From NCBI GenBank assembly GCA_000752035.1, contig CCFE01000025.1, forward strand, positions 35,001 through 99,000: a DNA stretch of 64,000 bases, in the 5' to 3' direction. The notes beneath the pieces were generated by a model. The model did not search any database and was not told the DNA's origin. It worked only from the letters and a program-made list of their open reading frames with translations. Positions 8,430 to 17,092 of this stretch are shown piece after piece. Positions within the stretch are counted from its first letter, which is position 1; each line of letters starts with the position of its first letter. This DNA comes from Bacillus rubiinfantis (GTDB lineage Bacteria > Bacillota > Bacilli > Bacillales > Cytobacillaceae). The translations under genes and the position numbers were made by a program.

Positions 8430-10199
8430 CTATTCTCCAGACGTTTCTTCATTTTTTTCCAATTGTTGAACCTGAAATAGCTTATAATAGCCACCCTGCT
8501 TATCCATTAACTCCGCATGTTTGCCGGATTCGATAATTTCCCCATGTTCAATTAATACGATCCGGTCTGCATGCGTAATCGTTGATAAGCGGTGGGCCAC
8601 AATAAACGTTGTCCGGTCCTTGGCTAATCTGTCTAGGGATTCCTGGATTAAATGCTCGCTTTCCAAATCAAGAGCTGATGTCGCTTCATCAAGAATTAAG
8701 ATAGGTGGATTTTTCAAAAACACCCGAGCGATGGCTATTCGCTGCTTTTGGCCGCCAGAAAGCTTGACGCCACGTTCTCCCACCTTTGTATCATACCCCT
8801 CTGGAAGATTAATGATAAAATCATGAGCATTTGCTGCCTTGGCAGCCTCAATTATTTCCTCGTCGGTGGCATCTGGCTTTCCTAATAAAATATTTTCACG
8901 AACGGATTCACTAAAGAGGATATTATCCTGAAAAACGACGCCTATCTTGTCTCTAAGTGATTGTACCTTAAAGTTGCGAATATCGATTCCGTCTAGGGTG
9001 ATTTTCCCAGAAGTCACATCATAGAAACGGGGAATTAAACTGACAAAAGTTGACTTGCCGCCACCACTCATGCCTACAAGGGCAATCGTTTCCCCTTTTT
9101 TTACATCAAAGTTGATTTTTTTCAAAACAAACCCGGCTTTCTCTTCATAAGCAAATGAAACATTTATAAACGCAACATCCCCTTTAACATCACGACAATC
9201 GATGGCCTCCGGGGAATCAACAATATCATACTTTTCATCGAGGAATTCAAATACACGATCCATTGAAGCGAATGATTGCGTAATTGTTGTCGAAGAGTTA
9301 ACCAGTCTTCTTAGTGGATTATATAATTTATCGATATATGCATAGAACGCCATCATCGTACCTAATGACAACTGGCCTTGAATGACAAGATAAGCAGCAT
9401 AGGCAATCACCAGCAGCGGGGCAATATCGGTAATTGTATTTACAACAGCAAATGACTTGGCATTCCAGCTTGTATGCTGTAAGGCTTTGTCTAAAAAGTT
9501 TTGATTTACTTTCGTAAAGCGGCTATGTTCAAAATCTTCAATCGCAAAGCTCTTAATTACCGGCATCCCCTGAACCCGCTCGTGTAAATAACTTTGAACC
9601 TCTGCCAATGCTTGGGAACGAACACGCGTTAGGCGCCGTAAATTTCCGAAAAAGTATTTAATTGAGAAGGCATATAGAGGAAACAGTATAATCGAAACAA
9701 TGGTCAATTTGACATTCATAAAAAACATCAAAATAATCGCAATCACAATGGTGGCTGCGTCAAGCCATAAATTCATCAAACCTGTGACGACGAAGGTCTT
9801 CGTCTGTTCCACATCATTAATTACACGAGAAATGATTTCACCAGCACGGGTGTTGGCGTAGTACTTAAAGCTTAGCTTCTGAATATGCTGATACATCGTA
9901 GAGCGCAAATCAAATAGAATCTTATTCGACGTCCATTGTGCAAAATATTGCCGATAGTATTCAATCGGCGGCCTCAGGACAATAAAAATAACAGTCATAA
10001 CCCCCATCATAATCAATAATTTAGAGATTTTTTCTGCGGCTTTTAGGGTGTTATTTTGGATAATATCATCGACGACATACTTAAGAAGCAGTGGAAGAAG
10101 CAGCGGTATGGCAAATTTAATAATGCCAATAATGATTGTGGCAATGATTTGCCAGCGGTATGGTTTGACGAATGTAAGATATCTGCGAATACTGCTCAC
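8430..10199 (-). CDS. ygaD: YgaD, ABC exporter half-transporter with fused membrane and ATPase domains
   Basis: About 589 residues: a six-helix ABC exporter membrane domain (roughly 1-310), then an ATPase domain with Walker A GMSGGGKST, signature LSGGQKQR, Walker B ILILDEATSALD and the switch His in VAHRLST. Such half-transporters dimerise and export lipids, drugs or peptides; the substrate is unknown. The GTG at 10199 is preferred because a GGGAGGGG lies just upstream. An ATG 19 codons earlier would add a residue stretch not typical of the family. Gene order matches B. subtilis ygaD. Confidence 0.88.
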   Translation of the reverse strand: MSSIRRYLTFVKPYRWQIIATIIIGIIKFAIPLLLPLLLKYVVDDIIQNNTLKAAEKISKLLIMMGVMTVIFIVLRPPIEYYRQYFAQWTSNKILFDLRSTMYQHIQKLSFKYYANTRAGEIISRVINDVEQTKTFVVTGLMNLWLDAATIVIAIILMFFMNVKLTIVSIILFPLYAFSIKYFFGNLRRLTRVRSQALAEVQSYLHERVQGMPVIKSFAIEDFEHSRFTKVNQNFLDKALQHTSWNAKSFAVVNTITDIAPLLVIAYAAYLVIQGQLSLGTMMAFYAYIDKLYNPLRRLVNSSTTITQSFASMDRVFEFLDEKYDIVDSPEAIDCRDVKGDVAFINVSFAYEEKAGFVLKKINFDVKKGETIALVGMSGGGKSTFVSLIPRFYDVTSGKITLDGIDIRNFKVQSLRDKIGVVFQDNILFSESVRENILLGKPDATDEEIIEAAKAANAHDFIINLPEGYDTKVGERGVKLSGGQKQRIAIARVFLKNPPILILDEATSALDLESEHLIQESLDRLAKDRTTFIVAHRLSTITHADRIVLIEHGEIIESGKHAELMDKQGGYYKLFQVQQLEKNEETSGE

Positions 10200-10263
10200 G
10201 CATATCCCCTCCCTTCTTTTTTGCACAAACCAAAACACCTGTTGAAACAGGTCCAACAGGCGT

Positions 10264-10417
10264 TTATCCCGCCTTAACGAACAGTAACACCCACCTCAAG
10301 AATACGAGTCTATAAGGAATCTAGGTGGGGAATCAACTGCCGTAAAGGTCCGATTGGTTCAAACTAACCATCAGTGAGGGATGAAGAAAACCCCCACTGA
10401 TGGGAGGTTCACTTTAT
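10264..10417. repeat. Dispersed repeat, copy C (long form, structured)
   Basis: It has the same ends as copies A and B, plus a middle segment with several inverted repeats. CCACCT pairs with AGGTGG, GGTT with AACC, and CCATCAGTG (10368-10376) with CACTGATGG (10395-10403). The right end, a hairpin followed by GAGGTTCAC, is reminiscent of the right ends of IS605/IS1341-type elements and their omega-type RNAs. That link is inference. No transposase or TnpB frame is present. Confidence 0.7.
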
Positions 10418-10443
10418 GAGAGCGAATAGGACACGTCACGAAA

Positions 10444-10974
10444 CTAACGTCTGTATGTTAAATAACGTTCATACCAGATATCAATAAAATCTGGTGCAAA
10501 CGGACCGCTTCGCTGGCGAATCCAGTTAATCAGCTTATCCACATTCCGCTTTAAAATTTTATCAATTACATCAGGATAGTTCATTTCCCGGCGGTGACGT
10601 TCATATTCATCCTCGTCTAAAAGATTAAAAGTCATATCGGGGTACACTTTAATATCGAGATCATAATCAATATACTTTAATGCTTCACCGTCAAAAATAA
10701 ACGGAGAACTAATATTGCAATAGTAGTAAATACCATCTTCACGAATCATTCCTATAACATTAAACCAATATTGAGAATGAAAATAACATATAGCTGGTTC
10801 ACGAGTAACCCATGTCCTGCCATCAGATTCTGTGACAAGGGTGCGATCATTGCCGCCGATCACCAAATTTTGTGTTCCCTTTAAAACAGTTGTTTCTTCC
10901 CAAACGCGATGGATGTGCCCATTGTGTTTATAGCTATGTATTTGTATTGGTTCACCTTCGACGGGTACGCCCAT
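10444..10974 (-). CDS. ygaC: YgaC, DUF402/UPF0374-family nucleoside phosphatase-like protein
   Basis: About 176 residues, the same length as B. subtilis YgaC. The family fold is DUF402; the Staphylococcus aureus relative Ntdp hydrolyses nucleoside tri- and diphosphates, so a similar activity is likely but not shown here. Conserved segments include HRVWEETTVL and the acidic run DYDLDIKVYPD, where DUF402 enzymes bind metal. The ATG at 10974 (MGVPVEGE) is preferred, with GGGGAG five bases upstream. A start six codons earlier has no ribosome site. Confidence 0.85.
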   Translation of the reverse strand: MGVPVEGEPIQIHSYKHNGHIHRVWEETTVLKGTQNLVIGGNDRTLVTESDGRTWVTREPAICYFHSQYWFNVIGMIREDGIYYYCNISSPFIFDGEALKYIDYDLDIKVYPDMTFNLLDEDEYERHRREMNYPDVIDKILKRNVDKLINWIRQRSGPFAPDFIDIWYERYLTYRR

Positions 10975-11146
10975 TATCTCCCCTACCTTCATTACCGAAC
11001 GCTTTGCAACCTACCAAGCCATGTTAAACGACAAAAGGCAACAAAGTAAATTCCATTTTTAATAGTAGCACTGGCCCAATCGATGTTGCAAACGACCCAC
11101 GCTTCCACTTTTATTATTATTATAACGGTTAGGTACAGATTTTAAA

Positions 11147-11176
11147 ACAAAAGAGCCATTTTTCCATGGCTCTTTG
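11147..11176 (-). terminator. Terminator downstream of ygaB
   Basis: AAAGAGCCAT and ATGGCTCTTT surround a short loop, and a T run follows on the minus strand. The stem could also act on the plus strand. Confidence 0.8.
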
Positions 11177-11195
11177 TAAAAAATTACGATATTTT

Positions 11196-11453
11196 TCATC
11201 GTGAAGGGGCTAACACCATTTCTCGGTAGGAATTAATGACCTCCTCTGTTTGCTTTTCAAAAATAGTCTGAATCTCCTTTAACTCGCTCTTCATAAATTG
11301 AATATCTGCCTTGATGCTATCCAGGTCTGTTTCATGTTGTAATGCTAGCAGCTCCGCCTCAATTTTTTGGCAGCGCTCTAGTTCTGTTTGAAGAAACAGG
11401 AGTTTTTCCATTGTTGCCATTTGTTCAGACACTAACCGATTAAAATCATCCAT
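11196..11453 (-). CDS. ygaB: YgaB-like coiled-coil protein of unknown function
   Basis: About 85 residues. From MDDFNRLVSEQMATMEKL onward it is almost entirely helical, with heptad-like leucines typical of a coiled coil. The ATG at 11453 follows GTGAGGG; an ATG ten codons earlier is possible. It is named from the conserved location between ygaC and sspE. No function is known to me. Confidence 0.7.
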   Translation of the reverse strand: MDDFNRLVSEQMATMEKLLFLQTELERCQKIEAELLALQHETDLDSIKADIQFMKSELKEIQTIFEKQTEEVINSYREMVLAPSR

Positions 11454-11560
11454 TTCCCTCACCGCCTCGTATTTAGAGTACATATATGTATTCGGTAAAA
11501 ATCACCCTATTTCCTTTGACAACTTCTGTAGTTTAAAAGGAATTTGTGTCGATTGGGAAC

Positions 11561-11600
11561 AAAAAAGAAGGCACTCATACCGAATGATGAGCGCCTTCTT
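11561..11600 (-). terminator. Terminator of sspE
   Basis: AGAAGGCGCTCAT pairs with ATGAGTGCCTTCT with one mismatch, followed by TTTTTT on the minus strand. Confidence 0.85.
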
Positions 11601-11616
11601 TTCTTAAGTATATAAA

Positions 11617-11907
11617 TTAGCTTTGACCAAAATTACCTGAATTTTGGCTTTTGCGAGATTCAGCTTGCTGGTTTTGTTGTCTTACTTCTTGTGCATTTGT
11701 TTCGCTTGCAAACTCAGTACCGAATTGTCCAGCGCTACCAGCTCCAGCAGAACGAGCGTTTTGCTTTCTTACTTCAGCAGCGTTTGTCTCACTTGCAAAT
11801 TCAGTACCAAATTGTCCAGCACCAGCAGATTGTGCATTTTGCTGTCTTACTTCCTGAATGTTAGTTCCAACAGAAGTCTTGTTTGGCTGTTGATTGAATT
11901 TTGCCAT
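11617..11907 (-). CDS. sspE: Gamma-type small acid-soluble spore protein SspE
   Basis: 96 residues rich in Q, N, A, G and S and without Cys or Trp. It contains two copies of a QFGTEFASETNA unit, each followed by an EVR-QN segment. The TEFASET core is the cleavage site of the germination protease GPR. Gamma-type SASPs do not bind DNA and serve as an amino-acid store for outgrowth. The ATG at 11907 follows GGAGGTGATAAC. Expression in the forespore by SigG is expected from the family, but I could not make out a convincing SigG promoter. Confidence 0.95.
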   Translation of the reverse strand: MAKFNQQPNKTSVGTNIQEVRQQNAQSAGAGQFGTEFASETNAAEVRKQNARSAGAGSAGQFGTEFASETNAQEVRQQNQQAESRKSQNSGNFGQS

Positions 11908-11972
11908 TGTTATCACCTCCACAAGCTTAAGTTACCCATGTTGGTGAAGATTATCCGCAGAAATTTTCAAAG

Positions 11973-12722
11973 TTACACAAGCAGGGAAATCCCGCCATCA
12001 ACAATGATTGTTTGACCTCTAATCATACTAGATTCCTCAGAAAGTAAAAACATGACAGTATTAACCATATCCTCAATTTCGACCATTCTTCCCGCTGGCG
12101 TTTTTTCTGCGGCTTCATGAAGAAGTTCTTCTCGATTTGGAAATGATTTCAACGCTTCCGTGTCAACGGCACCACCAGAAACTGCATTGACAATAATATT
12201 TTTTGACGCTAACTCCACAGCTAAGTAACGGGTCAATGCCTCAAGGGCAGCTTTTGATACCCCAACAGCTGTGTAATTTTCTAGGTAACGAATCGAGCCT
12301 AATGAACTAATGCTGACAATTTTGCCGCCGCCATTTTTCTCCATTAACTTCGCCGCTTCTTGGGCACAAAATAACAGCGCCTTGCTGTTAATATTTAATG
12401 TCCAATCCCAATGTGATTCCTCAAGTTCCATTGCCGGCCGCTGCACACCTGATGCTGCATTATTGACAAATACGTCCAAGCGGCCAAATTCTTCATCTAT
12501 TTGCGCAAACATCGTTTTAATTTTGCTGACATCGCCAACATTCGCTTTCACTACAAGTACTTTTCTACCCAGTGCTTCTATTTGCTCTGCTGTTTCCAAT
12601 GCCCCTTTTTTGCTGCGAGCATAATTGATTACGATATCATAGCCCGCTTGAGCCAGCCGAATCGCTGTCGCCTTACCGATTCCGCGGCTGCTTCCTGTAA
12701 TTAATGCGACTTTTTCTGTCAT
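11973..12722 (-). CDS. fabL: Enoyl-ACP reductase III, NADPH-dependent (FabL)
   Basis: 249 residues. This SDR-fold enzyme reduces the enoyl-ACP double bond in fatty-acid elongation. The cofactor loop is TGSSRGIG, followed by NNAASG. The catalytic pair has the Y-x6-K spacing (YTAVGVSK) that marks enoyl reductases rather than the usual Y-x3-K. It closely resembles B. subtilis FabL (YgaA) in length and in motifs such as NYARSKK and IRGQTIIVDGG. The ATG at 12722 has AGGGGA upstream. FabL is much less sensitive to triclosan than FabI. Confidence 0.95.
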   Translation of the reverse strand: MTEKVALITGSSRGIGKATAIRLAQAGYDIVINYARSKKGALETAEQIEALGRKVLVVKANVGDVSKIKTMFAQIDEEFGRLDVFVNNAASGVQRPAMELEESHWDWTLNINSKALLFCAQEAAKLMEKNGGGKIVSISSLGSIRYLENYTAVGVSKAALEALTRYLAVELASKNIIVNAVSGGAVDTEALKSFPNREELLHEAAEKTPAGRMVEIEDMVNTVMFLLSEESSMIRGQTIIVDGGISLLV

Positions 12723-12835
12723 AACGTTCCCCTGCCCCTTCAAAAAGTGTTGTTATCATTTTAGCTTTTCTAGGTATGGAAGACAATCGTTATTCAAAAA
12801 CTAATCTGTAAAATAATGCTGAGAGGTGGTTTACA

Positions 12836-13027
12836 ATGTATGCTGGACGCGATATGACAGAGCTGTCGATGATGGCAGTAACAGACTGGCAAGATGCAGA
12901 GCTGGGGTATTTTCATCATGCCCTACAGCAAATTGTCCCGTATTTGAACAGTGAAGGCCAAGCAATTCATCGCGAGATTATTGAAGAAATTCAAAACCGC
13001 GGCGGATTGCAGCAGCTTTTTGATTGA
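12836..13027 (+). CDS. yfhS: Small YfhS-like protein of unknown function
   Basis: 63 residues beginning MYAGRDMTELSMM, mostly helical and acidic. A GAGAGGTGG lies just before the ATG. It is divergent from fabL and sits between fabL and mutY, the position of yfhS in B. subtilis; the name rests mainly on that position. No motif suggests a function. Confidence 0.6.
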   Translation: MYAGRDMTELSMMAVTDWQDAELGYFHHALQQIVPYLNSEGQAIHREIIEEIQNRGGLQQLFD

Positions 13028-13073
13028 TCAACATGGCTGCCAAGCGCATTTTTCAGTCTTAGCAGCCAATTCA

Positions 13074-14171
13074 TCATTCATTTAAAGATTGTTGATATAC
13101 TTGCAATACCTTTTGATATGGTACCGGAAAGGCGAACTGTTCCATGTCTTCTGCTGAAACAAGCTTCCAATCGTCACTCTTTCCAAGTTGATCTATCGAG
13201 CCTACATATACCTTTAGATTCCAAACTAAATGGGAAAATACATGTTCGACTTGACCAATGACTTTTTCAAGCTTCACCTTTGTCTTGGCTTTGTCTTGAA
13301 AAAGCTCCTCAAGATGGTTACGGTCAGTTTGCAATGGATGGTTAATTTCAATAGTAGGAAATTCCCATAGGTTTGCTAACAAGCCGCTCGAAGGTCGTTT
13401 GTGAATGATAAACTTTCCCGACTCATCAGATAGCACTGCTGTCGCTAATATAACTTGCCGGACTTTTCTTTTTTTTGTTTTAATTGGCAGTTCATTTTGA
13501 ACACCTTCTGCAAAGGCCTGACAATGATCACGTACCGGACATAACAGACACGCTGGCGAGGTTGGCGTACAAACCAGTGCACCCAGTTCCATAAGAGCCT
13601 GGTTAAATGATGACGGATCTTCATGAGAAATCAACTCGCGAACTGCCTGTTCAAATACCTTCCGCGCTGACGGCCGGGCGATATCCACCCAAATCGATAA
13701 AATCCGTGACAACACTCTCATGACATTACCATCCACTGCCGGTTCCGGAACACCGTAGGCAATACTTAATATTGCTCCTGCTGTATAAGGGCCAACACCT
13801 TTTAACTTGGAAATTTCCTCGCGGGTGTCAGGCACCACACCACCATATTTTTCCTGAACTTCTTTGACAGCGGTTTGTAAATTTCGGACTCGGGAATAGT
13901 ATCCAAGTCCCTCCCACGCTTTTAAAACTTTATCTTCATTGGCTGCGGCTAAATCGGCCATTGTCGGAAACCAGTTCAAAAACCGCTCAAAGTAAGGAAT
14001 TACGGTATCCACTCGTGTTTGCTGGAGCATTATTTCTGACACCCAAACCTTATAAGGATCCTGATCCTTCCTCCATGGCAAATCGCGGTGTTCCTGACTA
14101 TACCATGAAATTAAATCGTTTTGAAAAGCATTTATATTGATTTTAGATAAATTTTTTAGTTCAATTAACAT
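13074..14171 (-). CDS. mutY: Adenine DNA glycosylase MutY
   Basis: 365 residues. It removes adenine mispaired with 8-oxoguanine. The catalytic Glu is in SEIMLQQTRV, the helix-hairpin-helix is LKGVGPYTAGAI, and the catalytic Asp is in VDGNVMRVLSR. The iron-sulfur cluster cysteines follow C-x6-C-x2-C-x5-C (CTPTSPACLLCPVRDHC). A C-terminal NUDIX-like domain (about 230-360) recognises 8-oxoG. The ATG at 14171 follows GGAGGAGTAATATT; an upstream extension of 46 codons is open but has no ribosome site and is not family-like. Confidence 0.96.
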   Translation of the reverse strand: MLIELKNLSKININAFQNDLISWYSQEHRDLPWRKDQDPYKVWVSEIMLQQTRVDTVIPYFERFLNWFPTMADLAAANEDKVLKAWEGLGYYSRVRNLQTAVKEVQEKYGGVVPDTREEISKLKGVGPYTAGAILSIAYGVPEPAVDGNVMRVLSRILSIWVDIARPSARKVFEQAVRELISHEDPSSFNQALMELGALVCTPTSPACLLCPVRDHCQAFAEGVQNELPIKTKKRKVRQVILATAVLSDESGKFIIHKRPSSGLLANLWEFPTIEINHPLQTDRNHLEELFQDKAKTKVKLEKVIGQVEHVFSHLVWNLKVYVGSIDQLGKSDDWKLVSAEDMEQFAFPVPYQKVLQVYQQSLNE

Positions 14172-14291
14172 AATATTACTCCTCCAACGTGTTAAACAAT
14201 CAATGAAAAGGGGATATAATAATAAGTAACTCGTTATACGATAATTCAATTTGTCATTTTTGACAAGCATGTAGAAGGAGGACATTTCCGT

Positions 14292-15272
14292 TTGGATACT
14301 GGAACTCATGTTGTGATGGGCGTTGCATTAGGGGGGCTGGCTACACTGGATCCGGTAGTTGCCAGCAGCCATGTTACTGCCACAAGTGTGTTAATTGCTA
14401 CTATTGCTGGGTCACAAATACCTGATATTGATACTGTGTTAAAATTAAGGAATAATGCGATTTACATTCGCAATCACCGCGGTGTGACGCATTCTATTCC
14501 AGCCGTATTATTATGGCCGCTTGTGCTAACGGCCGTAATTTATCCCTTCTTTCCGGAGGCCAGTCTCCTCCACTTATGGGCTTGGACGTTTGCGGCAGTG
14601 TTCATCCATGTTTTCGTCGATATTTTTAATGCCTACGGGACACAAGCATTGCGGCCCTTTAATTCCAAATGGTTAGCGCTTGGTGTTATAAATACATTTG
14701 ACCCATTTATTTTTGCCATACATGTATTAGGGATTATTGCCTGGATATTAGGAGCTGACCCTGGCAGTACATTTCTCTTAATGTATATTATTGTGATTGC
14801 CTACTATTTCAAGCGGTACCAAACGAAAAAACGTGTACTTGTTGAGGTCAGAGCGCTTATTCCTGACGCTCAGGAAATTATCATTGCTCCAACCATGAAA
14901 TTTCATCAATGGCGGATTGCTGCTATGAATAAAGAGATTTTCTTTGTCGGCAGGTCTGTTGATGGGAAAGTTGAAATTCTCGATCGCTTTAAACGGATTC
15001 CTGTTCCAAAAACTCCAGTGATTGAGGCAGCAAAGCAGGATCCTAATATCTCAGCCTTCCTTTCCTTCTCACCGGTTTATCGTTGGGAGGTTGATGAATA
15101 CGATGATTATTATGAGGTCCGCTTTATCGATCTACGTTATCGCAGCAATGGCCATTATCCCTTTGTCGCAGTCGTTCAGCTTGACCTTGACTTAAAGCCG
15201 ATACGTTCGTATACCGGCTGGGTTTTTAGTGAAAAGAAATTACGAAAAAAATTAGGGATTGTCCCCAACTGA
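14292..15272 (+). CDS. yfhP: YfhP, YdjM-family membrane-bound metal-dependent hydrolase-like protein
   Basis: 326 residues. The N-terminal part carries the YdjM/DUF457 features: DTGTHVVMG, SQIPDIDTV and HRGVTHS, where His and Asp residues would bind metal. Several membrane segments follow (about 70-175), then a soluble C-terminal domain. The start is TTG at 14292 with GAAGGAGGA about eight bases before it. It is divergent from mutY. Its physiological substrate is unknown; in B. subtilis yfhP is linked to sporulation-time regulation. Confidence 0.8.
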   Translation: MDTGTHVVMGVALGGLATLDPVVASSHVTATSVLIATIAGSQIPDIDTVLKLRNNAIYIRNHRGVTHSIPAVLLWPLVLTAVIYPFFPEASLLHLWAWTFAAVFIHVFVDIFNAYGTQALRPFNSKWLALGVINTFDPFIFAIHVLGIIAWILGADPGSTFLLMYIIVIAYYFKRYQTKKRVLVEVRALIPDAQEIIIAPTMKFHQWRIAAMNKEIFFVGRSVDGKVEILDRFKRIPVPKTPVIEAAKQDPNISAFLSFSPVYRWEVDEYDDYYEVRFIDLRYRSNGHYPFVAVVQLDLDLKPIRSYTGWVFSEKKLRKKLGIVPN

Positions 15273-15276
15273 ATGT

Positions 15277-15309
15277 AAAAGCGGCGACCTTGTGGTCACC
15301 GCTTTTTTT
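15277..15309 (+). terminator. Terminator of yfhP
   Basis: AAAGCGGCGACC pairs with GGTCACCGCTTT with one mismatch, followed by T residues. Confidence 0.82.
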
Positions 15310-15316
15310 ATGTATC

Positions 15317-15586
15317 TTAATGCAGCGTATTCTTGTCTTGCTCAAAAAACTGTTTGTATTTTGGGTTAGTCGCTGTAAATTCATGAAGTTTGTCACCATG
15401 ATGTTCAATCCATTGTCTAACAATTTTTTCGGTCACTTCACTGCCCATATACTCTTGTCCGGCGCGCGCATATGTGGCCTCAAAGTCCTCCCACAACAAT
15501 TCCACCCATGTTCGAGCCTGATAAGCCGAAAGCTGGTGGTTTTTTTCAAGTAATAATTTTGCCAGCCGTTCATGATAATCATTCAT
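15317..15586 (-). CDS. yfhJ: YfhJ/WVELL family protein
   Basis: 89 residues containing the family hallmark ARTWVELLWEDFEATYARAG around residues 24-43. WVELL proteins are small soluble Bacillaceae proteins of unknown function. The gene order between yfhP and sspK fits B. subtilis yfhJ. A GGTGGGGAAATT lies before the ATG. Confidence 0.85.
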   Translation of the reverse strand: MNDYHERLAKLLLEKNHQLSAYQARTWVELLWEDFEATYARAGQEYMGSEVTEKIVRQWIEHHGDKLHEFTATNPKYKQFFEQDKNTLH

Positions 15587-15719
15587 AATTTCCCCACCTC
15601 ATTACCAGTTTCTTATAACATAAGTACAAAAATTTTTGACCATACTAACCTTACGTGAAAAGCATTGTTAACATGCCTTGTTTTTCACGGTTCTCATTCT
15701 CTTTGCTTGGAGGTCAAAC

Positions 15720-15896
15720 ATGAGAAATAAAGAACGTAACTTTCCAAACCAAAACAATAACAAATTAGAGGGAGAACCGCGGGCAAAAGCGGAATACGCC
15801 TCTACACGAGCAGACGGCAGCATCAATACCCATCCACAGGAACGGATGCGTGCCTCCGGAGCACGTGACGATGAATCACCGCAAGTTTGGAAATAA
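15720..15896 (+). CDS. sspK: Small acid-soluble spore protein K
   Basis: 58 residues: MRNKERNFPNQNNNKLEGE, then ADGSINTHPQERMRASG near the end, matching the minor spore protein SspK. The ATG at 15720 has GGAGGT nine bases upstream; the frame is open for 14 more codons without a ribosome site. SspK is packed into the spore core and its mutants have little phenotype in B. subtilis. Confidence 0.92.
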   Translation: MRNKERNFPNQNNNKLEGEPRAKAEYASTRADGSINTHPQERMRASGARDDESPQVWK

Positions 15897-15914
15897 AACA
15901 TGCCTGCAATGACA

Positions 15915-15946
15915 ACAAACCAGAGAAGAGAGTTTCTCTGGTTTGT
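15915..15946. terminator. Bidirectional terminator between sspK and yfhH
   Basis: ACAAACCAGAGAA and TTCTCTGGTTTGT form a perfect 13-bp stem between convergent genes. Confidence 0.8.
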
Positions 15947-15949
15947 CTA

Positions 15950-16273
15950 TTACTTAAGCCATCTTAACACAGAGATAGGCAATGCTTCTTGCTTACCATC
16001 ACCATTTAGGCGGTAACCCCAAGCGAACACTCCATTTAAATAATCGATCTTAAAGTATTCTCCTGGTGCGCCATCAATTTCATAAACTTCGCCTGCTTTA
16101 AAATCATCAGGATTTAATAAATAGGCCTTCGCCATTTGTACCTTACGTTCGAGCACAGCGTATTCATTAACCATTCCCAATTGCTCGGCTTTCCGTGCTT
16201 TTTCCAGCAGGGTCGAAATTTCCTTCCATAATTCATCTTCTGTCATATCACTATACCGTTTCTCTTGTTGCAT
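15950..16273 (-). CDS. yfhH: YfhH family protein (DUF1811)
   Basis: 107 residues. Family-typical stretches are RYSDMTEDELWKEI, EKARKAEQLGM, KMAKAYLLNP-like, YLNGVFAWGYR and ALPISVL at the end. The C-terminal half looks like a small beta barrel (SH3-like in a known family structure). The function is unknown. It is next to recX and sspK as in B. subtilis. Confidence 0.88.
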   Translation of the reverse strand: MQQEKRYSDMTEDELWKEISTLLEKARKAEQLGMVNEYAVLERKVQMAKAYLLNPDDFKAGEVYEIDGAPGEYFKIDYLNGVFAWGYRLNGDGKQEALPISVLRWLK

Positions 16274-16394
16274 TTAGCTCACTCCTAAAACTCGCTTGTT
16301 TTTAGTATAATTTTTTTTAGGGAAATAATAAAGAGTATCTTTGGTTCTTCCATTATATGTCTTAGTATTTTTTATTGAAAGGATAATGTTCTAA

Positions 16395-17072
16395 ATGAAA
16401 ACAATCATGATTACCGGTGCTGGTACAGGGTTAGGCAAAGAATTAGCGCTTGCCTTTTCACAACAAGGGTTTCATCTTCTCCTGATGGGGCGAACTGTTT
16501 CATCACTAGACTCTGTAAAACTTGATATTGAAAAAAATGGTGGACACGCTGACACCCTGACTTTAGATCTTAGGAATTTCGGTGATATTAATCGAAAAGT
16601 CCTGCTAATAGGTCACAATTATTCTATTTACGGTTTGGTGAATAATGCTGGGATCGGTCACTTTGGGCCCTTTAGCGAGATGAATGATGCAGAAATATTG
16701 GAGATGATTGAAACAAACGTCTTGGGGACTATTTTTATGACAAAGGCGGTTTTGCCTCTATTAAACCACCAAGACGTTGGGCGAATCATCAATATTATAT
16801 CGACTGCAGGGCTGCGGGGGAAGGTTGACGAATCCGTTTATTGTGCCAGTAAATTTGCCCTTAGAGGGTTTACGGAAAGTCTGCAAAAGGAATATGCTGC
16901 TACTAATATCCATTTTCAAGCTGTGTACATGGGTGGCATGAATACTCCATTTTGGGATGGCAGCAATCATGTGCACGACCCTTCTCGCTTTCGGTCAGCA
17001 TCAGAGGTAGCGGAAATTATTCTTGCTCACCCTGACGAAAATGAAATTATCATTGAAAGTAAAAAATCATGA
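16395..17072 (+). CDS. Short-chain dehydrogenase/reductase
   Basis: 225 residues with the classical SDR features: cofactor loop GAGTGLG (residues 7-13), NNAGIG, catalytic Ser in STAG, and Tyr/Lys as Y-C-A-S-K. It is probably NADP-linked, since an Arg (GRT) follows the second strand. The substrate cannot be read from sequence. In B. subtilis a different SDR-type gene (yfhF) lies near recX, so this may be a local replacement. It is convergent with recX and shares its terminator. Confidence 0.85.
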   Translation: MKTIMITGAGTGLGKELALAFSQQGFHLLLMGRTVSSLDSVKLDIEKNGGHADTLTLDLRNFGDINRKVLLIGHNYSIYGLVNNAGIGHFGPFSEMNDAEILEMIETNVLGTIFMTKAVLPLLNHQDVGRIINIISTAGLRGKVDESVYCASKFALRGFTESLQKEYAATNIHFQAVYMGGMNTPFWDGSNHVHDPSRFRSASEVAEIILAHPDENEIIIESKKS

Positions 17073-17092
17073 TGATTTGGTCATGATTTTTC
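17062..17092. terminator. Bidirectional terminator overlapping the ends of two genes
   Basis: AAAAATCATGA (17062-17072) and TCATGATTTTT (17081-17091). The arms contain the stop codons of both convergent genes (plus-strand SDR and minus-strand recX), so coding and terminator sequence are the same bases. Confidence 0.8.

Noticed and set aside
11908..11972. Possible SigG promoter before sspE (GGATA and CATGGG blocks).
   Set aside because: The -10 block has one extra base relative to CATnnTA and the spacing is poor; not enough to call.
12310..12624. Plus-strand open frame of 104 codons inside fabL.
   Set aside because: Antisense shadow of fabL with no ribosome site; codon use follows the opposite-strand gene.
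13028..13073. GGCTGC/GCAGCC inverted repeat between yfhS and mutY as a terminator.
   Set aside because: Only six pairs with a long loop and no T run; too weak to annotate.
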